From Polychytrium aggregatum (Eukaryota > Chytridiomycota > Chytridiomycetes > Polychytriales), in contig NW_026516274.1 in the NCBI RefSeq assembly GCF_025602895.1, forward strand, positions 168,856 through 232,855: a DNA stretch of 64,000 nt, read 5' to 3'. Positions 46,643 to 57,666 of the stretch are shown here, one piece after another. Numbering within the stretch: the stretch's first letter is position 1; every line of letters begins with the position of its first letter. The notes beneath the pieces are model-generated. The model saw nothing but the letters and a program-made list of their open reading frames with translations. It searched no databases and was not told the origin of the DNA. The position numbers and the translations under genes are program-made.

Positions 46643-48820
46643 GTCGGCAAAGGCGGCACGCTGATGGTCACCAAACCTTCGCGTCCAGATCCCATAGAAC
46701 TGCACCAAGACAACTTCAAAGAAGGGCGTCTCTCGGGAATGTCGCTCTGGATAAGAAAGGAGTTCTACCGGAACATTTATCCAACCGGATCCTCCTTTGC
46801 CTCCAAACTCAAAATGTTCTATCGTCGCCGACGGCTCGCGCCACTCCGGATTGGAAGCATCCATGCCTGGGCATTGGCCACCGTTGTCGTCATCACAGGC
46901 GAACAGTCGGGATGGAATCACGCCCTCGCGGATGGCGGATATGGCTCGCTCATATTGTCGACCCTGGTCGGTGCTCTGAACTACCTATGCGTGGCCCTCT
47001 CCTTGGCGGATCTACAAGACGAATGTCCCAGAGCCATTGGCGGGATGTTGCACTATGCACGATCACATGGATTCCATGACGTATTTATCTTTATATCAAA
47101 GTGCTCCGAATTGTTCGAGTAAGACTCGCACCTAGTATCTCTTGGCAGCACCGGCATAAAGCCGTGATGCCGCGCTATTGCTCACGATATCCACACCCAT
47201 TTGGTCGCCCAGATACCTGCTCTTCATGGCCTTGATCAACGTCTCAATCGCAGGCTATTTGCAATCGATATTCAACACCAGCGATACCATGCAGCTCGTC
47301 CATTCGGCCTTTCTCGTTATCTGCGCCTTCGGTGCGGTGATGTTCCTCGAGAAGCGAACTTGGATGGCGATATTGGTCATGTGTCTGCTGTCCATTGCCA
47401 TCCTGGTGGGATACATCGTGATCGGAATGATATATTTCAATCCCACGATGCTCTTTCAAGGATACGCCTCAAATCTATCGAATCTCAGCATCCGCGCGTG
47501 GTTTCCGGGAGGAGTATCTGGTCTTGGGCTCTCGCTCATGCCTGGTCTCTGGTGGTACACAGGACTCGAGTCTGCGACTGCCGTCACTCAAGAGATGAAG
47601 GAACCGACGAAAAACACCCGTCATGCCCTCCTTGGATCATGGGTGACCCTGTTGCTCTTGGCCATATTCATGACTGTGTTTAGCGTCGGCGTTGTTCCAG
47701 GCGCCACCCAGATTGGCCAAGCCTCAACGCCGTCCGTCGCCACCACCTTGGCCCTCTTTGGCAACAGCACAACGAGCAACGTCATCGCAAATCTCTTGCT
47801 TCTTCCAGCCAGCATCAGCAATCTCTTGGCCTTGACTTTGGTATGTCTTGGGGGTGGGACTACGGGACTTGTCGTACTCGATGACAGTGCCTATCTAGAC
47901 GCCAGACTTCCTATGCTGGTACCTGTGCTTGCATGTCGATGCCATCGAGGCTGACTGATTTGGCTTGAGCTTCGTCGTTCGCAATAAGCAGCCATCCTGA
48001 CTACTGCTACCAACGTCCCTTGGCTTTAGGTTTGCGGCAGGCTGATGTGGGCCATGTCTATGTCGGCGTATTTTCCAAAATGGATCAGCGTCACCGCAAA
48101 GGATGAAGACCACTCTGGACATCCTCCGCTCCGGGCGTACGCTCTTGCGCTTACAATCTCGTTTGCGTTGTCTACCTACGTTATCGTTTATGTGAGTTCA
48201 AATCCAGAAGTGGGACAGGAAGAAGGGAGACACGGACAGGTGGATGATGTCGCATGCACCTGCTCGTTCAAGGGCAAGCGGATGCACCGACGACACCGAA
48301 ATGCAGTCATTGTCTCGCTCCTGTTGAGGGAACTCCATACTATTTTTGGTGCTGATGTTCACTTTATTGATCTCCACTGACTGGCGGGCATTTTTTTGCG
48401 TAGCAAATACAGACGCAGGAAACGACGACAAACTTTTCTCCCCCCAATGTCATGCTATATGGATCCATTCTGGCCGCGCTGTGTTTCTACATCACCGTCG
48501 GGGCCGTGCAGATCAAGAAAGCGATCTTTCCACTGGGGCATCTTGAGTTCAAAAACCGACTCTGGTGCTTCAGTCGTGGCTTCATGCTGGTCAACTACAA
48601 CGTCCTCGTCCTGTCATGCCAATTGGCTTGGAGCTCAGAGTTTCTCATGAGCTTTTGGACGTTCGTGTTTGTGTTGATCTTGATGCTGCTATACTATTTT
48701 GTATGGGCTCACAAGCGCATTATTCCATTCGAGATTTCGTCGAGTCAAACCACGGCCATCTCCAGTCCTGTGCTCAAACGAACGGGTCTGGCCACCGTGT
48801 CCGAGAAGAAGAGTCTTTGA
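46643..48820 (+). CDS. Amino-acid permease (APC superfamily), possibly fused to the preceding gene
   Basis: Four exons, 46643-47118, 47213-47840, 48030-48191 and 48404-48820, with all phases matching. From the first internal ATG (46664) the product is 553 residues, normal for an APC transporter. Features: cytosolic N-tail, TM1 with LRIGSIHAWALATVVVITGE, TM2 LILSTLVGALNYLCVALSLA, then a loop with PRAIGGMLHYARS, ELFEYLLFMALINVSIAGYL, GLWWYTGLESATAVTQEMKE (TM6 region, EMK motif), PTKNTRHALLGSWV, RLMWAMSMSAYFPKW and a C-terminal TM pair with cytosolic tail. It would import amino acids or related amines. The exon begins directly after a strong acceptor (CTTCCTTTCAG) and its seven codons before the ATG are in frame with the TmcB-like exon, so either a fused protein or two adjacent genes are possible. 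Confidence 0.82.
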
Positions 48821-49251
48821 TAGCTCTCGCCATTGATGCAAATCAGTTATGTCGGGGGAGGGGGTAACAGAAACTCGCTTGAATCATCGCGTTACTAGAT
48901 CGACTGCTGGCACATACAAACTGCACCGGTGTTGCCGTCGAACAAAGCGGCAATCCTTCAATATATACTCGCCACGATGAGGCTACATATGCGCTGGTTT
49001 GGTCCGACTGATATTAGTCGATTGAAAGTGCTGCAGGGCAAGCAAGGTTGAGCGCTATCAAGGTGACTGAAGCACCTGTATCCGATGCAGAGGCATATCT
49101 GCACACCATATATCGTGCGAGCAGTTTTAACTACATGCTTTCAGACGACGCATGGCAAGTGTGGAACGGGCTATATTCTGAATAAACGCGGAGCGGTGGT
49201 AGAATAGACCGCGGAGTCGATTGCTCTTCAACATGAAGACCTTCAAGGCTG
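48821..49251. other. Convergent intergenic region
   Basis: 3' ends of the permease (plus) and the WD40 gene (minus). Relatively A/T-rich; no gene or clear repeat. Confidence 0.55.
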
Positions 49252-52012
49252 CTAGAACATCGGCTCTGGTGGCACTAGCGAGGTTCGCCGCTCGTGTCTC
49301 CCCTCGAGCCGCTCGAGAGGCGATATTCCGGACTGGCTGTTTGCTCGTGTGCCTCTTCTGATTTTCTTTTCCAGCTTCCACTCGCGAACGTATCCGTCTG
49401 CACTTCCGGCAAAGAGCTTGCAGTTCTTGTTGCTCGACTCATGCTCCAGCCCGGCCATGCCAAGGACTGCACCTCCTTGTTTGTCAAAGATGTTGAGGAG
49501 AGTACCTTGCTCCAAGTCCCATTCTCGAATGGTGCAGTCGGAGCTCCCCGAATACAGCTTTCCGTTGACGACGCACAGCCCCCACACCCAGTCGGCGTGT
49601 GATTTGTATACTCGCTTTGGAGTCGACAGCGTGACTTGCTTGGAAGCCGAGGTATCCCATTCTGTGATTATACCCGTTTCGCATCCGGTAAAGACTCGAA
49701 CACCCGAATCAACGAGATCAGGAACGACGAGGAGACTGATGATCCACGATGTGGGTCCTCCAAAGACCCTCAGAATCGCGCCAGTGTCGACATTCCATTC
49801 GCGCACGGTACCGTCGTAGCTACCGGAGAAGAGTCTCAGAGGGTTGTGGATAAGCGACAGGCAGGTGACCCAGTTCCGGTGGCCGTTGAAGCACTTGACT
49901 TCCATGCCGGTGCGGCGATCCCACTGGCGGATCTTGTTGTCCCATCCTCCTGAAAACAAATGGTCTTCGTATGCAGCAATGGCGCGAATGGTATTCGTAT
50001 GGCCAGAGTAGGTCTGAGTCAAGGTTCCGGTTTCGACGTCCCATTCCTTCATCAGGTAGTCCTCGGCACCAGAGTAGAGGCGGTGCTGCGTGTAGTCTTC
50101 GCCCCGGAGTGCCTCGACGCTCCAGATCGGTGCGGTGTGGGCAGCGATCTGGCGCATCAGCTCGCCACTCTGCGTGTCCCATTGTCTGACGGTGCCGTCT
50201 TCATGTCCGCTGAACAGAATCGCCGGATGGTTGGGGTCGGTCAAGATCGTCACGGAGTTCACAAAGGACTGGGAGACATAACTTTTGATGACTGAGCGAG
50301 GGAGCACTGAGGACTCTGTCAAACGGATATGCCAACACAACGGCATGGCGCAATTAATCCGATTGCATTGGTCGAGTCCGTGGCACGAACCCAACCAGCA
50401 GAATCACAACAGAGGGCAGAGACAGCCAGCGATGCAGGATCAGCCATGTCGAGTGGTGTCACACTGCCACATGGCAGGCTCGCAGCCAGAATCAAGACAA
50501 AGGGAGGGCCAAAGCGTAAGGTGTGATTACCGTCAATCTTGGGCGACTTTCTCTTTGTTTCAGACTTCTGTCGCAGCTTTCTTGAGAGCGAATCATCGCC
50601 TTGGAGTTCCTTGGGCTCGGACTTTGTCTCGGGACTCAAGTTTCTCCCAAGATTGAACGATCCAAGGGCATTCTTGATCAGATCCGGCATGCTTGATCCC
50701 GGTGCATCTGGAGGTGGGTTTGTGAGCGACCGGACTCGGTTCTTGGTGTTCGCCGAGCGATTGAGGGTCATTATGGTTTTCGGCTGCACATCTGGCGTAA
50801 TTGAGTCTGTCGAGGTGCTATTTTGCCGATTGGCTTCAGGAGAGATGTCGTCGGAGCTCCCTTTCAAGCTTGCCTTATTATCTGCTGTGAACCGGCGACT
50901 GAGTAGACCTTTCTTGGCAGGCGGTGCCGCGGCTCTGGTCTCGGAATCAAAGTTGCTTGTCGAACTGCTGTTTGGGAGGGGGGCGAAACTGTTTGGGAGA
51001 GGGGCGGGGCTGTCTCCGGTTTCGTAGACCAGCTCGCTCACCACCACAGTAGGATTGACTAGCTCTACCTTTGTCCGGGCTGCTTGGTCGAGATACGAAC
51101 GCAAGCTCTCCTCGTGGAACTGGAGCCGTGAGGTTGGAATGTGTGTGAGAGCAGGGATGGAGGGCGAGCGAGTTCTATCAAGCCAAGGCCGAGCCAGCGA
51201 GCATTATGCTGCGTATCTTATGCATTCCCCTCAATCCTACCGTCGCATCGAATGGGAGTGTCTTGGTGGCACTGGTCAGCAGTTGGTGCAGTTGTGAGAG
51301 CGCTTCCCGGATTTCTCGGTCAGACAGGGTGACGAGGCTCTCGATCTGAGGCAAGACGCGTGTCAAGTGTTATCCATGGGCACTTCCGAGAGGCGACGGC
51401 GCTGAGCATAAGCTGGCACAAGCGCATAGGATTGCAAGCGTGCTCGTGCCAGGTGCGGGCATGAACGGGCAACGCGCCAGCATCAAGAACGCACCTTGCT
51501 GAGGCCGTCCTCGGAGCATTTTTCAAGGGTGGCCAGGGCGTTGGCGAGGGACATGGAGCTCAGATCTGCATCCGACATCCCCTTCATCAGGCGCCGGATG
51601 ATATTTTGGAGATGCAAATCCAGCAGCTGGCACTCTGTCAGGTTACGTTTCATTTGGCTGGTGAGTACGCTGACCTGGTACGAAACCTGCGCAAGCTTTG
51701 AGAACTCGTTGAGCACCGAAGGATTCGAGCAGATTGGAAAGATTTCAAGCTCGCCAGAGTTTGGCTGCTGCCCCATCTTGGAAAAGCGCTCCGAATCCAC
51801 GAGATGATAGCAGAGGGAAAGGTATACCACCCAGGCAGGGTTGTCCGGCGAAACAAGAAGGAAGCCGGAAGAAAGGGGAGCCAAAGCGAAGGAGAGGGCT
51901 GAGGAACCTTGGCGAGACTGATCCACGCCTTGGGAATGAGATACGGCACCAGCGCCGCGCTGGTAGTGCGCGGATCAATAGCGAGCACTGAGCAGGCAAG
52001 TAAGCTGTGCCT
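49252..52012 (-). CDS. WD40-repeat protein with helical N-terminal region
   Basis: The last exon (50291-49252) encodes seven WD repeats forming one propeller: SGHEDGTVRQWD, SGAEDYLMKEWD, SGGWDNKIRQWD, SGSYDGTVREWN, TGCETGIITEWD, SGSSDCTIREWD and AGSADGYVREWK. Upstream exons on the minus strand: 51119-50531 (FHEESLRSYLDQAAR, then a disordered Ser-rich linker with SRKLRQKSETKRKSPKID), 51345-51241 (IESLVTLSDREIREAL), about 51790-51495 (SVLTSQMKRNLTECQLLDLH) and about 52005-51910 (LAIDPRTTSAALVPYL). The junction at 50531/50291 is in phase. It resembles a scaffold or substrate adaptor, but no F-box or other named domain was recognised in the helical part. The start and the border near 51800-51910 are uncertain. 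Confidence 0.72.
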
Positions 52013-52158
52013 CGGAAGCAATGCAAGCAGTGTGAAATCGCTGGATCTGGACCCATCAGGGCGCCGTGGCGATTGTTCCCACCCTCATTGACGTCAGCCC
52101 AGCACAATCAGGGGGCGAGCGGACAACGCGGATTGGCGGGGCGTTCTTGCCGCGGCTC

Positions 52159-52216
52159 GAGCCGGAAGGAGCCGGAAGGAGCCGGAAGGAGCCGGAAGGA
52201 GCCGGATGGAGCCGGA
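52159..52216. repeat. GGAGCCGGAA tandem repeat, about six copies
   Basis: 10-bp units GAGCCGGAAG repeated with one late variant (GGATGGAGCC). Confidence 0.85.
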
Positions 52217-52332
52217 TTGGTGGTGTGTGGGTGCATGCTGACACAGACTGGCGTTGCGCAGGCGCGGGTGTTGGGACACGCGCACACCGTGACCGCGGGT
52301 GGCCGCGACGCGCTTGTGGACAGCCGAACAGC

Positions 52333-52481
52333 GCAACACAACACAACACAACACAACACAACACAACACAACACAACACAACACAACACAACACAACACA
52401 ACACAACACAACACAACACAACACAACACAACACAACACAACACAACACAACACAACACAACATAACACAACACAGCACAA
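52333..52481. repeat. (AACAC)n pentanucleotide microsatellite, about 29 copies
   Basis: About 150 bp of near-perfect AACAC/ACACA repeat, with the only visible interruptions near the 3' end (CATAACACAACACAGCAC). Any open frame through it (Thr-Gln-His-Asn or Cys-Val-Leu) is an artefact. Confidence 0.95.
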
Positions 52482-52998
52482 CGCGCTGTCCCCATCTGTC
52501 CCCGTTTCGATCTCCGTGCGACATTGGTGATACATTGGTGCGTCCATGGCTCGCGCCGCACTCTTCTGTGCGCCCACCTGCTGTGTCGCCGCCGGCACAT
52601 GTCCTCGCGGCGATCGTCTTTCAGATTTCGCAACAGCGGGTTTTGACCATCCTTCGCATCCACCAAGCTCACAGGGCATATCCAACCGCCCTTATTATCG
52701 CCGCGTGCGTCCCCGGGGTTTCCTTCGCCAGATCCGGTCTACCCTGAAGTCTCCAGCCGCCGAGGCCCCTTCTCGCCGAGGACACATTCCTTTTCCGCTC
52801 CGTCTCCTCCGATCCTCTGTCGGCCGTGAGATCTTGTCCCAATCCCACTTCGTTTTCGACACTTCCCCTCTCCTCCTTCCACTCTGTATTGCTCGTCTGC
52901 TGCCAGCCAAGCGCTGACCCCTCCAGCTGCGCCTGTTTCGCCTCTTTCCGACCACCTCCACCCTGTCCCCCTCCGTTGCTGCTCAATCGCCCATCCCG

Positions 52999-55900
52999 AT
53001 GGGAGTGAGTGACCCTGCCATTCTGGTCGCCGACCGCGATGCCACCAAGCCACTAAAGGGCGCCAACCGGCTCCTGGCTCCCACAGCTTCATCTGCCAGC
53101 AAACAGCGACAGCCGCCCTCGAAAGCCGGCAGCCAGAAAAAAGGACCCAAGAAGGCTGCCAACGAGGTCCCCGTCGTCGTCACCCCCACCCCCGCCTTTG
53201 CAATGAGTCCCATCGCCGACAGCTCCAGGGCCTATGCCAACGTCCTGAAAGTATACAAGTTCCCTCCGGACCCGCCCAAGAAGAAGAAAGGTGAGTCTTG
53301 GGGGTGGTCCAGGCACATCGGCTTGTCTGTGCGTTTCGCTTTGCACAGGATCGCCAGTGGACCTATCCGGCGAAAAGGGTGCGCATCGGTGGCCATTCAG
53401 TCCTCTAAATGCATTCGTTTGTCGTTGCCAGGCACCAAGGCGAAAAAGAGCCCGCCCAGCACCCTGTCGGCCCCAACGGCCTCGTCTCTGGCCAAGCAGG
53501 TCCAGCATAAGACATCGTCGTCGTCGCTGGCCTCGCTGGCCTCGTTGACCTCGCCGCCCCCGTCGAGCTGCGAGAGGCACAATGTGCCCAAGCCTGCTCC
53601 CATCAAGACTTCTGTGCCCAGGAAGCAGCCTCCGTCGCAGTCGTCGTCACGCACGCCGTCGCCCAGAAACAGCCAGACGGGCACTCCTATCCGAGGCCCC
53701 AGTCCCGTCAGCCCTGCGACCCGACGAGCTAGCCCCAGGCTCAAGGCAGCTTCGCCCACCCCGACCGCTCCTAAGCCCTCGGGCTCGGTCTTTGACCGTC
53801 TCGCTACGCCGAGCCAGCCCACTGCCAACCGAAGCCTGCGTCCTCTGTCGTCCGAGTACGGCAAAAAGGAGCCGGTGGTGAAAAAGTCGAGGTCGTTTGA
53901 GTTCACCCGGAAGAAGCCCAGCTCCCAGGTACGGCTTCCACTCGCAGGCTCGGTCGGTCCGTCGGCCGGTCCGTCCTGTTCGTGTATTCTTCAGCAACCT
54001 TCGCTCACACTCCCCCCTCCCGCAAGCTACTGACTCGCTGTCTCTCTTCCTGCGCTCGCCGACGGAAACGAATCGAATCAAATCATCAGGCCGGCCGTCC
54101 TCAGACATCGACCAAGGGCCCTCTTGTGTGCACCCCGGTTGCAGCAAAGTCTATACCGATTACGCCTGTCTCTCCATCGCAGCTGACGCCTCCGGCCTCG
54201 CCCCTGCCGCTCCACAAGGAATCTGCGCCGCTCTCGACCACCAGCCCCGTTAGCGAATGCAGCGAGCTCTTCCTCGACAGCGGCCTGCGCACACCCGGCA
54301 TCGAGAGCGGCTCTGTGGCATCTACAGAGTCGTCCTTCCTTCCCACCACCGAGCTCCTGACTGTTCTGGAGGAGGAGGAGGAGGAAGACGAGGCCAGCCG
54401 GGTCCACGCCGCTTTTGGAAGCGACTCGGCCCCGACTCTGACTGTGGCTATGATCAAGCAGAAACTGCCGAGCATCTCTGAGGAAGCTGCCGAGCCAGGC
54501 ATCGAACACGAGAATCCTGCAGCCGAATCAGTTCCCAAGATCCACATCACCACTGTTGCCCTCGAACCTGCTCTACTTGCCCCTGCCACCGAGACTGGCG
54601 CTGCCGCCGTCAGAACCCCCACCCTTGCCATCAACACCGATTCTCCTATCTCCCAGGTCAAGTCCGCCAGTCTGCCCGAAACCTCCGCCGCACACGCCGA
54701 GCATGTCGAGTCTCAGACCGCCGCCGCCATCGCTGCTATTGCCAAGATCACCGCACGCACCTCGGGTGATGCGAAGCGAAAGTCTGTCTCGTTCTCTGTC
54801 CCCGTGGATCCCGAGAGAACCGGCATGCCCAAGAAGTCGTCCTTCCGTCTCTCTGGCGGAAAGAAGGCCTCGAACGAATACCAGCCCCATACCGGCCAAG
54901 TCGAGTCCAAGAAGAGCTCGGCCCAGCACGAGCAGGCTTCGCCAAAGTCCCCGCGCCCGCTGAACAAATCCATTCCCTTTATCAACCCCAACCGCCCATG
55001 GAGACCTCGGCTTGAATTCTCCCTCAGGGATTTTGAGATTCTCTCGACGCTCGGCACGGGATCGTTTGGCCGCGTGCATCTCGTGCAGTACCGCGCAACT
55101 GGAAAGTTCTACGCCATGAAGGTCATGAAGAAATCGCAGATCGTCAAGCTCCGCCAAGTCGAGCACACCCTGAACGAGAAGAACATTCTGGAGCAGTTGG
55201 ACTTGCCCTTCATCGTCAACATGATTGGCAGCTTCCAGGACCCCGTGAACTTGTACTTTGTGATGGAATACGTCCAAGGTGGCGAGTTGTTCTCGTATCT
55301 CCGCCGTGCCGGGGTAAGCAGTCCAACTCCTAGCTTACGCAGCGTTGTCTCACCAGAGGGATGTCGGCAATGTGCGCGGCGGCCGGCATGGATCTGATCT
55401 CCCTGCTCAATTCTATCTCCTTCCTTCCGTCAGAAATTCCCGCCACACGTCGCCCAGTTCTACGCGGCCGAGGTCATCCTGGCCTTTGAGTACATCCATG
55501 ACTTTGACATTGTCTACCGCGATCTGAAGCCCGAGAACCTTCTCCTGGACAACCAGGGCCACCTCAAGATTACCGACTTTGGATTTGCAAAATACGTTCC
55601 TGACGTGACGTGGACCCTCTGTGGCACCCCGGACTATCTGGCCCCGGAAATCATCCAGAGCAAGGGGTATGGCAAGGCCGTTGACTGGTGGGCTCTTGGC
55701 ATCCTGATCTACGAGGTAGGCCCGTCTCCCTTGTCGACTCATACATCTCGATCCGATGCTCCCACCGCCGCTGTCCCGGACACAGCCGTCGATGCTGGCT
55801 TCTCTTGACTTGTATGCTCAGCGAGTGGCTTACTTATCACGCCGTGGCCTATCGCCCCACTAGATGATTGCCGGACATCCGCCGTTCTTCGATGACGACC

Positions 55901-56232
55901 ATTTCAAGCTCTACGAAAAGATTCTGGCATGCAAGCTGCGTTTCCCTCCCAATTTCGACCCCAACGCCAAGGACCTGATCAAGCGCCTTCTGCAGCCCGA
56001 TCTGACCAAGCGACTGGGCAACCTCCGCGGCGGTAGCCAGGACGTCAAAGATCACAAGTGGTTTTCCAACATCGACTGGAACATGCTCAAGCAGCGCCGC
56101 GTCATGGCTCCATTCATCCCGATCCTGCGGCACGAAGCCGATACGAGCAACTTTGACGAGTATGCCGAAGACTACGAGCCGTATACCGGTGTCGGCCCGG
56201 ATGTCCACCGGGACAAGTTTATCGATTTTTGA
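52999..56232 (+). CDS. cAMP-dependent protein kinase catalytic subunit with long N-terminal extension
   Basis: Five exons, 52999-53290, 53432-53928, 54090-55313, 55434-55715 and 55864-56232, give 887 residues. The kinase domain starts near residue 577: [12 protein letters not shown] (Gly-rich loop), AMKVMKK (ATP lysine), [16 protein letters not shown] (alpha-C Glu), [32 protein letters not shown] (activation-loop Thr), [14 protein letters not shown] and the AGC tail ending DKFIDF, the FxxF end typical of PKA. About 575 residues precede the kinase core, rich in Ser/Pro/Lys/Thr with no fold recognised; animal PKA-C is about 350 residues in total. A basic site RKSVSFS before the kinase is a conceivable autophosphorylation site. 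PKA-C is released from its regulatory subunit by cAMP and controls growth and nutrient responses. Confidence 0.95.
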
Positions 56233-56975
56233 TTTGCTGGGACGGACAAGCGACAAGCCCTCGTTGTCGTCAAACCTGGGTATGGAATGGCGCACTCGTT
56301 CCCTGGCCCTCTGCTCAACCCTCCTGGCCAGCCGAATCTCTGGCTTGGGCTGTCGCCGACCATGCCGTGATTGTGTGTATCGTGTCCCCGAGCGTTTGGC
56401 TGGCTGGGTGGATGCTGTCCTTTCCTGTGCTTCCACTTTCCCATGCTGTGTTTTTTATTTAATTGCCCGTGCCGGTTGCCCGCATTCTTTACTTTCTCTC
56501 CCTCTCCATCTTGAGTACCCTTTCTCCACCATTATCTGTCGATTACTCCGTCTTTCCTCCGAGTCTCGTTCCTTCGACTTCCCTCTCCCGTTCTTTCTTT
56601 CGACGTCTCCCGCGTTTTGTGACAGCCCTTCTTCCGTTTCGCCTTGCCGAACACGAAAGGAAACCTGAAACCAAGTGTTTCTCGGGGATCTGCGCCGGGA
56701 GGCGTTGCTTTCCGGAATCACCAGTCACCTGGCCAAGCGCCTTTAATCCCTCCCCCCGCACCTTCCCACACCCTTTGTGACTGTGTATATATTGCTCTTG
56801 GTTATGAAATCTTCCCTCCGCCCTCCCCCTCCCTCTCGCCTTTTGTGTCCCGCATCGCTCCTTTTCCTCCATTGATTCTTCCTTTCTTGTTTTTGATCTA
56901 CCTCTGTCGAAACTTGTTCCTGTGTCTGTCGGGACAAGCCGTAGTACACTCAAACAGAAACACGTTCTGGTCTAC

Positions 56976-57049
56976 AGCTTGACATAGCTTGATATAGCTT
57001 GACATAGCTTGACATAGCTTGATACAGCTTGGTATAGCTTGGTACAGCT
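56976..57049. repeat. 10-bp tandem repeat AGCTTGACAT, about seven copies
   Basis: Units AGCTTGACAT, AGCTTGATAT, AGCTTGATAC, AGCTTGGTAT and AGCTTGGTAC in succession; AT content rises relative to flanks. Confidence 0.9.
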
Positions 57050-57565
57050 CCTTTCGCAAGGTGTCTGTCCCATGGAGTCCGTCCAAAACTCCAATATGGG
57101 AGAATGGCCATGCGCACAGAGCAGGCTCGGCGGATCCCGCAAGCGACCCACATTCCCACAGCGACAGGATCGCCGTTTGAGGGCGGAGGGCTTTCCGCGA
57201 GACTGGGTCTGGCCATCACTCGATCACGTTGATCTGGCCACCTTCCATCGAGCGGTCTATTCTTCACGCGCACACAAACTCTGGGCCGCCGGATCGCTCC
57301 TCCTTTGAGCAGCGAAAATCTTCTCCGTCACCCTCATCTCCATCGACATCGTCAGCACTTCGACCCATACTCAGCCGCCGAGGCGCACGCTGCTCCCATC
57401 CGATGAATACCAAGTTTCGAATGTGCGAACAGAGCCGGATTGTGCGGCGATGCTGCCTTGCGCTCTGTGTGCTGGCTCAGCCCTTTGTCTCGCTCATGTT
57501 CGGCCTGTGCTTGGTGAAGCCAAGCCTGTGTCTCTCCGTTTTGCATGGACCGCCTCAATCCGTTG

Positions 57566-57570
<5 letters not shown>

Positions 57571-57602
<32 letters not shown>
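57571..57602. repeat. (GCT)n trinucleotide repeat, about 10 copies
   Basis: Uninterrupted GCT/CTG run about 65 bp before the PDE6-delta ATG, in probable 5' leader or intron. Confidence 0.85.
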
Positions 57603-57603
<1 letters not shown>

Positions 57604-57666
57604 TGCAGATCCGTCCATGTCCTGATCAACGAATCTGTGGCCCTTCGTTTCTGACACAGAAACTCG

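Larger units (their letters stand above)
52013..52998. other. Divergent promoter region between WD40 gene and PKA
   Basis: About 1 kb between two genes transcribed away from each other. Contains a 10-bp GGAGCCGGAA-type tandem repeat (52159-52216) and a long pentanucleotide array (52333-52481). The right half is C/T-rich, as in the 5' leaders of other genes in the window. No gene. Confidence 0.6.
56233..57666. other. 3' region of PKA and 5' region of PDE6-delta
   Basis: C/T-rich 3' flank of PKA, then a 10-bp tandem repeat (56976-57049) and a CTG tract (57571-57602). A short upstream exon of the PDE6-delta gene may lie near 57400-57600 but none could be proven. Confidence 0.5.

Noticed and set aside
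52056-52747. Open frames on both strands through the AACAC array
   Set aside because: A 5-bp repeat without stops is open in several frames; the translations are pure repeat.
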